A stretch of DNA of 64,000 bases from an uncultured beta proteobacterium (GTDB lineage: Bacteria > Pseudomonadota > Gammaproteobacteria > Burkholderiales > Burkholderiaceae_C). A program made the position numbers and the translations under genes. This document shows positions 28,897 through 39,112 of the stretch, piece by piece. The DNA is taken from NCBI GenBank assembly GCA_903830985.1, contig CAIKVZ010000167.1, positions 1 through 64,000 on the forward strand, given 5' to 3'. Every line of letters starts with the position of its first letter. Within the stretch, counting starts at the first letter, position 1. Below the pieces are notes generated by a model. It was not told where the DNA came from, searched no databases, and saw nothing but the letters and a program-made list of their open reading frames with translations.

Positions 28897-31800
28897 TCAG
28901 CACTTTGGCATGCTGGCGTTTGCAGCGTCGAACGCGGCACAAACTTCAGACACCAGTGCCTGGCAAGCGCGCGTATCTGCTGTTCTTGCCGCGGTTTCCA
29001 GCGCCTGGCACAACTCGCCCAGGGCCATAGCGCCGACACTGCGCGCGGCCGATTTGAGCGGGTGCGCCACGGCAGCCAGGGTGGCCAGGTCCAGCGCCGC
29101 AGCGGCGTGCACCAGGGCTTCCAGCTGCGCCGGCACACCGAGTCGGAACTTCTCCAGCAGTCGAGTTTGCAGTGCCGGGTTATCGCCCACCAACGCTTGC
29201 AGGGCGCCCGCGTCCCAAACGGTCAAGCCTGGCGCGGCCGTGGCCGTGGCCACGGCCTCTGTGGGCTGGTGCTGTGCCTGCGGCAGAGGCAGCCATTTGC
29301 CCAACGTGGACTGGAGTTCCTTCAGTCGCAGCGGCTTGGCCAGGTAGTCGTCCATGCCCTGTTCCCGGCAGCGCTGGGCCTCGCCCTGCATGGCATTGGC
29401 GGTGATGGCCACGATGGGCAAATGCGTGCCTCTGGCTTCGCTCTGACGAATGGACTGCGTCAACTCGAAACCGTCCATTTGTGGCATATGGCAGTCGGTG
29501 AGCAGCAAGGCGTAGCGTTTTTGCCCTCCGCTGCGCCACAGGTTCAGCGCGTGCGCGCCATTGTGGGCGACTTCCGCCGCGTAGCCCAGCAGACGCAGCT
29601 GTTCCAGGATCACTTCGCGGTTGGTTTCGTTGTCTTCGGCCAGCAGGATCAGTTGGCCACGGGCCGCGGCTTGCGCCACGCTCGGCGCCGGCGCGCGCAC
29701 AGCGCTGGCGCGACGTTCCACCGTTCCTTGCGGCGTGCTTCCAAGGCCTGCGGCCTGCGCCAGGCTCTGCAACAACTCCTGGTACAGCATGGGGCGCACC
29801 GCCAGGCTGATTTCAACACTGGGCGCCGCGCCGCCGCGCCGCAGGGTCCGTACCACGCCCACGTTCGCCGGCAGACCGAGGTCGACGATTGACGGCGGCA
29901 CATCCAGGCCGAGCAGCACGACGGTCGGGACGTTGTTGGCGGGGTCCTGCAGGAAGCGTCGTGCAGCGGACCAGTCTTCCTGCACCACGAATTCGGCGCC
30001 GGCGGATCGGCAATAGGCGCCTACGTCGCGTGCCGAGTCCGGTGCGCTGATCACGCCCAGCACGCGCAGGCCAGCCAGACTGGGCGCGGACTCAAGCGCG
30101 CGTCCTGCAGCGGCTTCGTGCAGCGGCAATTCGACCGTGAACTCCGAACCTTCGCCCGCCTTGCTGCTCGCCTGGATGTTTCCGCCCATCAGTTCAACGA
30201 GTCGCTTGCTGATGCTCAGGCCCAGACCGGTGCCGCCAAATCTTCGGGCTGAACTCTCGTCGGCCTGCGTGAAGGGCTGGAACAATATCTTCACCAGGGC
30301 GTCGCTCATGCCCACGCCATTGTCAATGACGCGAAGCTTCAGGCCCGGGCCGCCACCCTTTCGCTCGCAAGGCTCCAGGCGCAACTGCACACGCGCCGCA
30401 CGGCCGGGACGGCCCATGCTGAATTTCACCGCATTGCCCAACAGGTTGAGCAGCACCTGACGCAACCGCGTCGGGTCGCACAGCGTCCAGGCGGGAAGCT
30501 GTGGCTCCACATAGACCGACAGGTCAATCCCCTGGGTGCCCGCGGTTGCGAGCATGAGCAGTGCTGCGCCCTCGGCCAACTCGCGCAGGTGCACGGCAAC
30601 GTTTTCCACCGCCAGTTTGCCGGCTTCGATCTTGGAAAAATCCAGGATGTCGTTCAGGATCTGCAGCAATGACAGGGATGAGTGGTGCACCGTGTTCAGC
30701 ATGCGGCGTTGCTCGGGCAGCAGTTCGGTCTCCTGCAGGATGTCGATCATGCCCACGACGCCGTTCATCGGTGTGCGTATTTCGTGGCTCATGTTGGCCA
30801 GAAACTCCGACTTGGCGCGGTTCGCGGCGTGCGCTGCGTCCTCTGCCAGGCGCCTCTCGGTGACGTCCAGGTTGAAGCCTTGAAAATACTGGAATATGCC
30901 CTGGGCGTCCGTGATCGGCACCGCGTGGCAGAAGAAGTCCCGGTACAGGCCATCAAACCTGCGCAACCTGAAGTGGTTGTCGTGCTCGGTCTTTGCGGCC
31001 CAGTGCTGCGCCCAGATCTCCCCGGCAGCGGCCAAGTCGTCAGGGTGCATCACCGAAGTCCAGGTCTGAGCTGTCAGGGGCTCATTCGGGTCCTGGCCGG
31101 TGAAGTCGAACCACTGCTGGTTGATGTAGGTATAGCGTTCGCCATCAAAAGCCCAGAGGTGAATGTGGATGCTGTTGAAGATGGTTGTCAGGCGGCTCTC
31201 GCTCGCCGCCAGCGCCTCCTTCTGGCGCTCGAGTTCGCTCACAGCGAAACGGTTGTTGGTCAGGCTTTGCTGCAAATTCACGGTCTGATAGTGCACCAGC
31301 TCTTCGAGGTGTTCGCGGTGCTCCTGCAGTTCGCGGTCCATGGCCTTGCGCTCGGTGATGTCGGAAACGATCCCGACCAGATGGGGTCGGCCGGCGATCC
31401 ACACCGTTCGGCTGCTCACATGGGTGTCGAGCAGGCTGCCATTCTTGTGCCGGTGCTGCGTGTCAAAGCTCGACTGATCGGCCTGAACCATGGCTCTCAC
31501 GCCGTCAATCACGGCAGCGCTGTCCATGGCGCCCTGGATGTCGAGCAAGTCGAGTTGGGCGTATTCCTCGCGGGTATAGCCCAGGTTGTTGCAGGCCGCG
31601 TCGTTGAATTCGACGTATTTCAGGGTTTGCGCATCGATGAGCACGATGCCCTCGGTGGCCTGGGTCACGATGCTGCGATAGATCTCCTCGCGCTCGGCGA
31701 GTTTCAACTCGATCAGTTTGCGTTGGGCCATGTCGGCCTGCATGGAAGTCTCCCGTTGCGCCAGCTTTTGCAGCAATCGGTTGAAGCTGCTGAACAGTGC

Positions 31801-32844
31801 GCCCACCTCGTCGTCGCGCGCGATAGTCAGTGCGTGCGGGGGGTTGTCGTTCTCGGAGTCGGCGGAGAGCGCGCGCGCTGCATTCAGCATGGGCGCCAAC
31901 TGGCGTCGGAGCATCCAGCCCATCACCAGGGTGGCGAGCATGGACAGTGCCAGCGCCGCAACCAGCATGCGCTGCTGCATATCCTGGATCGGCGCAAAGG
32001 CCTCGGCCGTGGGCAGTTGGACGGCAACGTACCAGCCCGCTGCGGTTACGCCTTTGCCCGAGACCAGAACTTCCACGCCCACAGGGTTGACGCCCACCGC
32101 GGATCCCGCATAACCCGCCACGTAACGGTCGACCAGCGGGTTCACTCCGGCCTTGGGCAGTGACTCCATGATGCGGCTCTTGTCACTGCTCGTGACGATC
32201 AGCCGGTACTGCGGCGCGTTCAGCAAAATGCTCCCGGTCTTGCCGTAAGTGCTCCGGGAAATGGTGTCCAGAAAATTTTCCAGGCCCAGGTTGGTCACCC
32301 CCACCAGCACGCCGATGGGCTGGCCCTGGGCGTTGCGAATCGGCGCAGCCATGGAAAAAACCGGCAACTGCAAGCTCTTGCCGATGACCGGACGACCGAT
32401 GGACGACTTGCCCTCGCGCAATGCCTTGATGACGTAGTCGCGCTCCATGACGTTGAGGCCCAGCCGATGGGCAGAGACCGGCACGTCGGCGATTGGTATG
32501 CCATCCAAGCGGGTCACGAAGACACCCGCATTGAACAGGCTCTGGAGCACGGGCCGCTCATCGAGGAGGGTCTGCATGGCCGTGGTGTTGCCCAGCACTT
32601 GCGGCGAAACCGTCCCCGCAACCCGCTCCAGCGCCTGCAGGCGCTGGGTCAGTTGCAGATTCACTTCGTCAGCCAGAATGGAAGCAATCGAATACTGCTG
32701 TTCTCCCAGCAAGGTTTGCAGGTTTTCGCGCAGCATGCGGCTCGCAAAGTAGACCAGGGACCAGATGCTGACCAGAAATATGACCAGCGTGAGCAGCGTG
32801 ACACGGGTTTGCAGCGAGCGCCAGTGAAAGTCGTTCAATCGCAT
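28897..32844 (-). CDS. Large hybrid sensor histidine kinase (periplasmic Cache-like sensor, HAMP, PAS, HisKA/HATPase, degenerate receiver, receiver, HPt)
   Basis: [43 protein letters not shown]; receiver LILLAEDNETNREV...LLLTDCHMPQMDGF; HPt-like VAHPLKSAARSVGA. Confidence 0.9.
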   Translation of the reverse strand: MRLNDFHWRSLQTRVTLLTLVIFLVSIWSLVYFASRMLRENLQTLLGEQQYSIASILADEVNLQLTQRLQALERVAGTVSPQVLGNTTAMQTLLDERPVLQSLFNAGVFVTRLDGIPIADVPVSAHRLGLNVMERDYVIKALREGKSSIGRPVIGKSLQLPVFSMAAPIRNAQGQPIGVLVGVTNLGLENFLDTISRSTYGKTGSILLNAPQYRLIVTSSDKSRIMESLPKAGVNPLVDRYVAGYAGSAVGVNPVGVEVLVSGKGVTAAGWYVAVQLPTAEAFAPIQDMQQRMLVAALALSMLATLVMGWMLRRQLAPMLNAARALSADSENDNPPHALTIARDDEVGALFSSFNRLLQKLAQRETSMQADMAQRKLIELKLAEREEIYRSIVTQATEGIVLIDAQTLKYVEFNDAACNNLGYTREEYAQLDLLDIQGAMDSAAVIDGVRAMVQADQSSFDTQHRHKNGSLLDTHVSSRTVWIAGRPHLVGIVSDITERKAMDRELQEHREHLEELVHYQTVNLQQSLTNNRFAVSELERQKEALAASESRLTTIFNSIHIHLWAFDGERYTYINQQWFDFTGQDPNEPLTAQTWTSVMHPDDLAAAGEIWAQHWAAKTEHDNHFRLRRFDGLYRDFFCHAVPITDAQGIFQYFQGFNLDVTERRLAEDAAHAANRAKSEFLANMSHEIRTPMNGVVGMIDILQETELLPEQRRMLNTVHHSSLSLLQILNDILDFSKIEAGKLAVENVAVHLRELAEGAALLMLATAGTQGIDLSVYVEPQLPAWTLCDPTRLRQVLLNLLGNAVKFSMGRPGRAARVQLRLEPCERKGGGPGLKLRVIDNGVGMSDALVKILFQPFTQADESSARRFGGTGLGLSISKRLVELMGGNIQASSKAGEGSEFTVELPLHEAAAGRALESAPSLAGLRVLGVISAPDSARDVGAYCRSAGAEFVVQEDWSAARRFLQDPANNVPTVVLLGLDVPPSIVDLGLPANVGVVRTLRRGGAAPSVEISLAVRPMLYQELLQSLAQAAGLGSTPQGTVERRASAVRAPAPSVAQAAARGQLILLAEDNETNREVILEQLRLLGYAAEVAHNGAHALNLWRSGGQKRYALLLTDCHMPQMDGFELTQSIRQSEARGTHLPIVAITANAMQGEAQRCREQGMDDYLAKPLRLKELQSTLGKWLPLPQAQHQPTEAVATATAAPGLTVWDAGALQALVGDNPALQTRLLEKFRLGVPAQLEALVHAAAALDLATLAAVAHPLKSAARSVGAMALGELCQALETAARTADTRACQALVSEVCAAFDAANASMPKC

Positions 32845-33039
32845 GGGCTGGCCCGGCGGGTGCGTGCGCGAGTCGACCGGCGAAGTCGGTATGGGCTGAA
32901 AAACATGGCGTGTGGATGACGCGAGCGTGGTCCTTGGGCGAAACTGCACTCTGATGTTACCTGACCGACCCGATGGCTCGTGAATGTGCGGTGTCGAACA
33001 CATTCGTCGGTATCGCAGCCGGCATTTAAACTGGCTGCC

Positions 33040-33222
33040 ATGCTACTCACCGATACGGTCACCCTGCGCGAAGTCGGCTTGCGCGACGGCCTGCAAAGCA
33101 TCTCCAAGACCTTGTGTACAGCCCACAAGATCGACTGGCTGCGCGCCGCCCACGCTGCCGGACTGCGCGAAATCGAGGTCGGCTCCTTTGTGCCGGCGCG
33201 CCTGCTGCCGCAACTGGCTCAC
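33040..33222 (+). pseudogene. 5' remnant of hydroxymethylglutaryl-CoA lyase-like gene
   Basis: MLLTDTVTLREVGLRDGLQSISKTLCTAHKIDWLRAAHAAGLREIEVGSFVPARLLPQLAHS, then similarity stops abruptly. Confidence 0.75.
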
Positions 33223-33515
33223 AGCGTGTGGCCGCCGCGCCCGAGATCCCGACCTTTGTCGAGCAGGGCCTGTCCAACTATCTGGTCGAGGCCTGGTTCG
33301 CCGTGATTGGCCCCAAGGCCCTGCCGGCTGCCGAGGTGCACCGCGTGCACGCCGCCGTGGTCGCGGCCTTCGCCGACCCGACAGTCATGGACATCATGGC
33401 CAAGCAGGGCAATGTGATCAACGTGGGGCACGTCGACCGGGCCATGCCGTTCTTTCGCAGTGAACTGGCCAAGTACGCCGCGCTGGTGAAACAGGCCGGC
33501 GTCGAGATCCAGTAG
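33223..33515 (+). pseudogene. 3' remnant of Bug/TctC-family tripartite tricarboxylate transporter substrate-binding protein gene
   Basis: RVAAAPEIPTFVEQGLSNYLVEAWFAVIGPKALPAAEVHRVHAAVVAAFADPTVMDIMAKQGNVI...LAKYAALVKQAGVEIQ in a different frame from the upstream remnant; no signal peptide or N-terminal domain. Confidence 0.75.
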
Positions 33516-33597
33516 CCGTGGCCGGGGCGATGCACAGCATGGATCGGGTTGGCGGCTCGTTCGCCTACCATCGGTCGTTCACTCCGCAACTTGCCCC

Positions 33598-34290
33598 ATG
33601 ACGCCTCCACTGATCAACGAAGAAATCGACTTTCTGCAATCCCTGGTCGATCTGGCGCAGCAACGAGACGTTATCGAACTCGGTTGCGGTGCTGCCGAAC
33701 TGTCGCGTCAGTTGCTGGCGCGCTGGCCGCAATGCTCTGTCACGGCGCTGGAGGTGGACCAGCTGCAACACGCTAAAAATTTGCTCAAGCCCATGGCGCG
33801 TCTGCAGTTCCTGCAGGCCGGGGCCCAGGCAGTTCCATGCGCAGCCGCCACCTTTGATCTGGCGCTGATGCTCAAATCGCTGCACCATGTGCCGATGGAG
33901 CAGATGGCCCAGGCCCTGGCCGAAGTGCAGCGCGTGCTGCGCCCGCAGGGCCTGCTGTATGTGTCGGAGCCGGTGTTTGCAGGAGCATTGAACGATGTCA
34001 TGCGCCTGTTCCATGACGAGGAGCAGGTGCGCGCCGCGGCCCTGCAGGCGGTTCGGGGCGCGGCGGATTCCTTTGCCTGGGAACCCCTGGGTGAGCAGTT
34101 TTTTGACCTGCCGGTGCACTTTCGTGACTTTGCCGATTTCGAGCGTCGCCTGGTCGCCGTGACCTATGCGAATCACCGTCTGGACGCAGCCACCCTGCAG
34201 GCGGTGCGTGAGCGTTTTGAGCCGCACATGAGCGCCGACGGCGCGCATTTTCAGCGGCCCATGCGGGTGAATCTGCTGCGCAAGCGCTGA
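33598..34290 (+). CDS. Class I SAM-dependent methyltransferase
   Basis: VIELGCGAAELSRQLLARWPQCSVTALEVD motif I; ALAEVQRVLRPQGLLYVSEPVF. Confidence 0.87.
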   Translation: MTPPLINEEIDFLQSLVDLAQQRDVIELGCGAAELSRQLLARWPQCSVTALEVDQLQHAKNLLKPMARLQFLQAGAQAVPCAAATFDLALMLKSLHHVPMEQMAQALAEVQRVLRPQGLLYVSEPVFAGALNDVMRLFHDEEQVRAAALQAVRGAADSFAWEPLGEQFFDLPVHFRDFADFERRLVAVTYANHRLDAATLQAVRERFEPHMSADGAHFQRPMRVNLLRKR

Positions 34291-34338
34291 GCTTGTTCAA
34301 AGCACCCGCGCGGCCATCACTCCCACCCGAGGCAGACC

Positions 34339-35289
34339 ATGGAATTGAGACAACTGCGTTATTTCGTCCGTGTCGTCGAGCTTGGCAGCATGGGGCAGGC
34401 TGCGGCCGACCTGGGTGTCGTGACCTCCACGCTGAGCCAGCAGATCAGCCGGCTTGAAGGCGAGCTCTGCGCCAGGCTCTTGCAACGCAGCACCACGGGC
34501 GTCGTGCCCACCGATGCGGGCCTGGCCTTCTGGCGCCAGGCGCAACTCGCGCTGCGCCATGTGGACGAGGCCGCACGCGCCGCGCAGCACGCGCGCCTGT
34601 CGGGCCAGGTCAGCATTGGCCTGGCGCCATCGACCGCGTCGGTGCTGGCCTTGCCCCTGCTGCAGGCCATGCGTGAGCGCTACCCCGAGATCCGTCTGCA
34701 CCTGGTCGAAGGCCTGTCGGGTCACCTGGGCGCGATGCTGAACGCGCGCCAGCTCGATCTGGCCGTGCTGTTCGAGACCGAGGTGCCCAAGCGCTTCGGC
34801 GTCACGCCGCTGCTGGACGAAAAGCTGTACCTGATCGGCGCCGCGAGGCTGGCCGCCATGCCCCGGGGCAAGCAGGTCAGGATCAGGGACATCGCTGCGC
34901 TGCCACTGGTCATGCCCAGCGGCAGCCACGGGTTGCGTGCCATCGTCATGACCGCCTTCGCCCGTGCCAAGTGCCAGGCCAACATCGTCGCCGACGTCGA
35001 TGGCCTGGCCATCCTCATGGACGTGGTGCAGGCCGGGCTGGCCGCGACGATACAGCCCGGTGCCGCGATCTCACGCTTGCCGGCCGACGCCTTGCGACTG
35101 GTGCCGCTGGCCGACGCGGGCCTGCGCCGGCGCAATCTGCTGGCCAGCCTGGCAGATGACGAACTGTCTCCGGCCGCGCTGGCGGCCCGGGTGGTGCTCA
35201 AGGACGTGGTGCAGGAACTGGTGACCAGCCAGCAATGGCTGGGCGCAAGCGCGCCGACGCACAGGAGCGCGGGTCTTCACGAAACCTGA
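34339..35289 (+). CDS. LysR family transcriptional regulator (TcuR-like by context)
   Basis: MELRQLRYFVRVVELGSMGQAAADLGVVTSTLSQQISRLEGELCARLLQRSTTGVVPTDAG LysR HTH; adjacent to tcuAB. Confidence 0.92.
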   Translation: MELRQLRYFVRVVELGSMGQAAADLGVVTSTLSQQISRLEGELCARLLQRSTTGVVPTDAGLAFWRQAQLALRHVDEAARAAQHARLSGQVSIGLAPSTASVLALPLLQAMRERYPEIRLHLVEGLSGHLGAMLNARQLDLAVLFETEVPKRFGVTPLLDEKLYLIGAARLAAMPRGKQVRIRDIAALPLVMPSGSHGLRAIVMTAFARAKCQANIVADVDGLAILMDVVQAGLAATIQPGAAISRLPADALRLVPLADAGLRRRNLLASLADDELSPAALAARVVLKDVVQELVTSQQWLGASAPTHRSAGLHET

Positions 35290-35364
35290 AGAGGGCTTGC
35301 CGCTGCGGCCACTACCGCCAGTGCCGCCGTCCGCCTAGACTTGTTCCCAAAGGGAGAAGAGAAA

Positions 35365-36768
35365 ATGGTGGATGTACTGGTCATCGGTGGCGGCAATGCG
35401 GCCCTGTGCGCGGCGCTGATGGCGCGCGAGGCGGGGGCTTCGGTGCTGCTGCTCGAAGCCGCGCCGCGCGCCTGGCGCGGCGGCAATTCCCAGCACACGC
35501 GCAACCTGCGCTGCATGCACGATGCGCCGCAGGACGTGCTGATCGAGGCCTACCCGGAAGAAGAATACTGGCAGGACTTGCTCAAGGTTACGGGCGGCCT
35601 CACCGACGAGGCTTTGGCACGCCTCGTGATCCGCGCCTCTTCCACCTGCCGCGACTGGATGCGCAGCCATGGCGTGCACTTTCAGCCGCCGCTGTCGGGC
35701 GCGCTGCATGTGGCGCGCACCAATGCCTTCTTCATGGGCGGCGGCAAGGCCCTGGTCAACGCCTATTTCCGCAGCGCCGAGAAGCTCGGCGTGCAGGTGC
35801 GCTACGAAACGCCGGTGCTGTCGGTGGAGATGGACGGCGACCGCTTCGTGGCCGTGCATACCGCAGGGGGCGAGCGCATCGCCGCGAACAGCTGCGTGCT
35901 GGCTGCCGGCGGCTTCGAATCCAACCGCGAATGGTTGCGCGAGGCCTGGGGGCAGAACGCACGCGGCGAATGGCCTTCGGACAATTTCCTGATCCGCGGC
36001 ACGCGCTTCAACCGGGGCGTGCTGCTCAAGAACCTGATGGACCAGGGCGCAGACACCATTGGAGACGCGACGCAGGCCCACATGGTGGCGATCGATGCGC
36101 GCGCGCCGCTGTATGACGGCGGCATCTGCACGCGCATCGACTGCGTCTCGCTGGGCGTGGTGGTGAACCGCGAGGGTGAGCGCTTCTACGACGAGGGCGA
36201 GGACTTCTGGCCCAAGCGCTATGCCATCTGGGGGCGCCTGGTGGCGCAGCAGCCGGGTCAGGTCGGCTATTCCATCATCGACAGCCAGGCCATAGGCCGC
36301 TTCATGCCGCCGGTGTTCCCCGGCACCACGGCCACCACGTTGGCTGAACTGGCGCGCAAGCTGGGCCTGCCCGAGCAGGCCTTCGTGCAGACCGTGGAGA
36401 ACTACAACGCCGCCTGCCAGCCGGGCCACTTCGACCATACGGCGCTGGACGACTGCCGCACCGAGGGCGTGGCACCCGCCAAGACCCACTGGGCCCGTCC
36501 CCTGTTCAGGCCACCGTTCTACGGCTACGCGCTCAAGCCCGGCGTCACCTTCACCTACCTGGGACTCAAGGTGAACGACCAGGCCGCCGTGCACTTTGGC
36601 GGGTGCCCCAGCCCGAATCTGTTTGTCGCGGGCGAGATGATGGCCGGCAATGTGCTCGGCAAGGGCTACACCGCCGGCGTCGGCATGTCCATCGGCACGG
36701 CCTTCGGGCGCATCGCAGGTACACAGGCGGCGCTGGCTGCAAGGAAGGTCGACCATGCAGCAGCTTGA
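35365..36768 (+). CDS. tcuA: FAD-dependent tricarballylate dehydrogenase TcuA
   Basis: [52 protein letters not shown]...; immediately followed by tcuB. Confidence 0.88.
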   Translation: MVDVLVIGGGNAALCAALMAREAGASVLLLEAAPRAWRGGNSQHTRNLRCMHDAPQDVLIEAYPEEEYWQDLLKVTGGLTDEALARLVIRASSTCRDWMRSHGVHFQPPLSGALHVARTNAFFMGGGKALVNAYFRSAEKLGVQVRYETPVLSVEMDGDRFVAVHTAGGERIAANSCVLAAGGFESNREWLREAWGQNARGEWPSDNFLIRGTRFNRGVLLKNLMDQGADTIGDATQAHMVAIDARAPLYDGGICTRIDCVSLGVVVNREGERFYDEGEDFWPKRYAIWGRLVAQQPGQVGYSIIDSQAIGRFMPPVFPGTTATTLAELARKLGLPEQAFVQTVENYNAACQPGHFDHTALDDCRTEGVAPAKTHWARPLFRPPFYGYALKPGVTFTYLGLKVNDQAAVHFGGCPSPNLFVAGEMMAGNVLGKGYTAGVGMSIGTAFGRIAGTQAALAARKVDHAAA

Positions 36769-37945
36769 AGCACTGACACGCCAGGCCCGCGCCCTGGCCA
36801 ATGGCGAGCCCGTGAGCTTGAGCGCCGACGAGACCGAGGTCGCGCGCCAGTTGCAGATCTGCAATGCCTGCCGCTACTGCGAAGGCTTTTGTGCCGTGTT
36901 CCCGGCGATGACGCGAAGGCTCGAGTTCGGCCAGGCCGACATCCACTACCTGGCCAACCTGTGCCACAACTGCGGCGCCTGCCTGCACGCCTGCCAATAC
37001 GCGCCACCGCACGAGTTTGCCGTGAACGTGCCGCAGTCCATGGCCAAAGTGCGCGTCGCCACCTACGCCGAGTTCGCCTGGCCGCGCGCCTTCGGGTCGC
37101 TGTACCAGCGCAACGGCCTCACTGTGGCGCTGGCCACGGCCTTCGGGCTGGCGCTGTTCCTGCTGCTCACCTTGGCGGCACGGGGCACACTGTTCCCGGG
37201 GCCGCTGCAGGGCAATTTCTACGCCGTGTTCGGGCACAACCAGCTGGCCCTGCTGTTCGGCGGCGCCTTCGGTTTTGCCGTGCTGGCGTTGGCGCTGGGG
37301 GTGGCGCGCTTTTGGCGCGAGGTCGCGCCGCCGGCCTTTGCCGCGGGTGCGCAGCAGGGGCAGCTGCAGCGCGCCGCCGCGGCCGAGGCGGCGCGCGATG
37401 CGCTGACGCTGAAGTACCTGGGCGGCGGCCATGGCGAGGGCTGCAACAACGCCGACGACGCCTTCACGCTGTGGCGCAAGTACTTTCACCACGCCACCTT
37501 CTACGGCTTCATGCTGTGCTTTGCCGCCACCAGCGTTGCCACGCTGTACCACTTTCTGCTCGGCCTGCACGCGCCGTTTGCCCTGGGCAGCCTGCCGGTG
37601 CTGCTGGGCACGGCCGGCGGCGCGGGACTGCTGATCGGCCCGGCAGGACTGCTCTGGCTCAATCTGACCAGCGACCCGGCGCACGGCGATGTGGCCCAGC
37701 GCCCCATGGACCGCGGCTTCATCGCCTTGCTGCTGTTAGTCAGCGCCAGCGGGCTGGCCCTGCTGGCCTGGCGCGACAGCGCCGCCATGACGCTGCTGCT
37801 GGCCGTGCACCTGGGTGTGGTGCTGGCGCTGTTCCTCACGCTGCCCTACGGCAAGTTCGCCCACGGCATTTTCCGCAGCGCGGCTCTTTGGAAGAACGCC
37901 ATCGAGAAGCGGCAGCCGAATCCGCTGCAACTGGGGGCCGACTGA
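36755..37945 (+). CDS. tcuB: Tricarballylate utilization 4Fe-4S protein TcuB
   Basis: [19 protein letters not shown]...[26 protein letters not shown] followed by multi-TM region. Confidence 0.9.
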   Translation: MQQLEALTRQARALANGEPVSLSADETEVARQLQICNACRYCEGFCAVFPAMTRRLEFGQADIHYLANLCHNCGACLHACQYAPPHEFAVNVPQSMAKVRVATYAEFAWPRAFGSLYQRNGLTVALATAFGLALFLLLTLAARGTLFPGPLQGNFYAVFGHNQLALLFGGAFGFAVLALALGVARFWREVAPPAFAAGAQQGQLQRAAAAEAARDALTLKYLGGGHGEGCNNADDAFTLWRKYFHHATFYGFMLCFAATSVATLYHFLLGLHAPFALGSLPVLLGTAGGAGLLIGPAGLLWLNLTSDPAHGDVAQRPMDRGFIALLLLVSASGLALLAWRDSAAMTLLLAVHLGVVLALFLTLPYGKFAHGIFRSAALWKNAIEKRQPNPLQLGAD

Positions 37946-38002
37946 TGCGTCCTCATCGCTCGCAGAATTCGGGTTTGCATCTTTCTAACCTTTGGAGACA
38001 AC

Positions 38003-38980
38003 ATGAAAAACCACTCGCGCCGCGCCCTTATCTGCAGCCTTTTCGGAACTGCCTTGCTGACCACAGGGGCGTTTGCGGCCGACGCCTGGCCGAGCAAACC
38101 CGTGACCCTGGTTGTGCCCTTCGCCGCTGGCGGAACGACCGACATCCTGGCTCGAGCTGTCGGACACAAACTCGGTGAAGCCCTGCATCAGATCGTCATC
38201 ATCGACAACCGGCCAGGCGCTGGCGGCAACCTGGGTGCCGCCGTCGTGGCCCGGGCGGCGCCCGATGGCTACACCTTTTTCATGTCGACCGTGGCTCACG
38301 CCATGGCGCCGGGGATCTACAAATCGCTGTCGTACGACTTCATCAAGGATTTCGACGCCATCGGCATGGTGGCATCCACACCCAATGTGCTGCTCGTGAA
38401 TCCGGCGATCCCGGCGAAAACGGTGCCGGAGCTGATTGCCTACATCAAGGCCCATCCTGGCAGGGTCAATTACGGCTCGGCCGGCATTGGCAGCACCGAA
38501 CACCTTTCCGGCGAAATGTTCCGTTCCATGAGCGGCATCGACATCACGCATATTCCGTACAAGGGCGGCGCGCCCATGATGACGGACTTGGTGGGGGGGC
38601 AAATCCAGATGGCGATTGAAACCAGCCCCTCGGCTTCGCCGCATGTTCGCAGCGGCACCGTCAGGGCGCTGGCTGTCACCACAGCCAGACGCTCCGCTGC
38701 CTACCCCGGCGTCCCAACGATGGCGGAGTCCGGTCTCAAAGGTTACGAGGTGACGACTTGGTTTGCCATCATGGCGCCCAAAGGCACACCCAACGCGATC
38801 GAGAAAAGGCTGCATGCCGAGTTGGCGAAGGCCGTCAAGTTGCCCGAGATTCAGAAGCGTTTTGACGAGCAGGGAGTCACCTCTGGTGACATGTCAGCGG
38901 AGCAGCTCACGGCTTTCATCCGTGCGGAGACCACCAAGTGGCTCAAGATCGCCAAGGATTCTGGCGCCAGCGCCGAGTAG
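38003..38980 (+). CDS. Bug-family tripartite tricarboxylate transporter substrate-binding protein
   Basis: Signal peptide; WPSKPVTLVVPFAAGGTTDILARAVGHKLGEAL...VIIDNRPGAGGNLGAAVVARAAPDGYTF...VNYGSAGIGSTEHLSGEMF. Confidence 0.93.
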   Translation: MKNHSRRALICSLFGTALLTTGAFAADAWPSKPVTLVVPFAAGGTTDILARAVGHKLGEALHQIVIIDNRPGAGGNLGAAVVARAAPDGYTFFMSTVAHAMAPGIYKSLSYDFIKDFDAIGMVASTPNVLLVNPAIPAKTVPELIAYIKAHPGRVNYGSAGIGSTEHLSGEMFRSMSGIDITHIPYKGGAPMMTDLVGGQIQMAIETSPSASPHVRSGTVRALAVTTARRSAAYPGVPTMAESGLKGYEVTTWFAIMAPKGTPNAIEKRLHAELAKAVKLPEIQKRFDEQGVTSGDMSAEQLTAFIRAETTKWLKIAKDSGASAE

Positions 38981-39112
38981 TCCTGCTTCATGTCCAACGA
39001 GCACTGCTGAATAAACAGTGGCCCGCATGCTGGTCCGCACCGGTATTTTTCACTCGACATCCTAGGGTTAACCCTTGGCTCGAATATGATGGCGGATTAG
39101 CGGAGTTCCCCC

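Noticed and set aside
30682-32163. 493-aa plus-strand ORF antisense to the large hybrid kinase
   Set aside because: Shadow ORF; no domain, biased composition.
39002-39021. Short cactg...cagtg hairpin downstream of the Bug gene
   Set aside because: Only a 5-bp stem with no U-tract; too weak to call a terminator.
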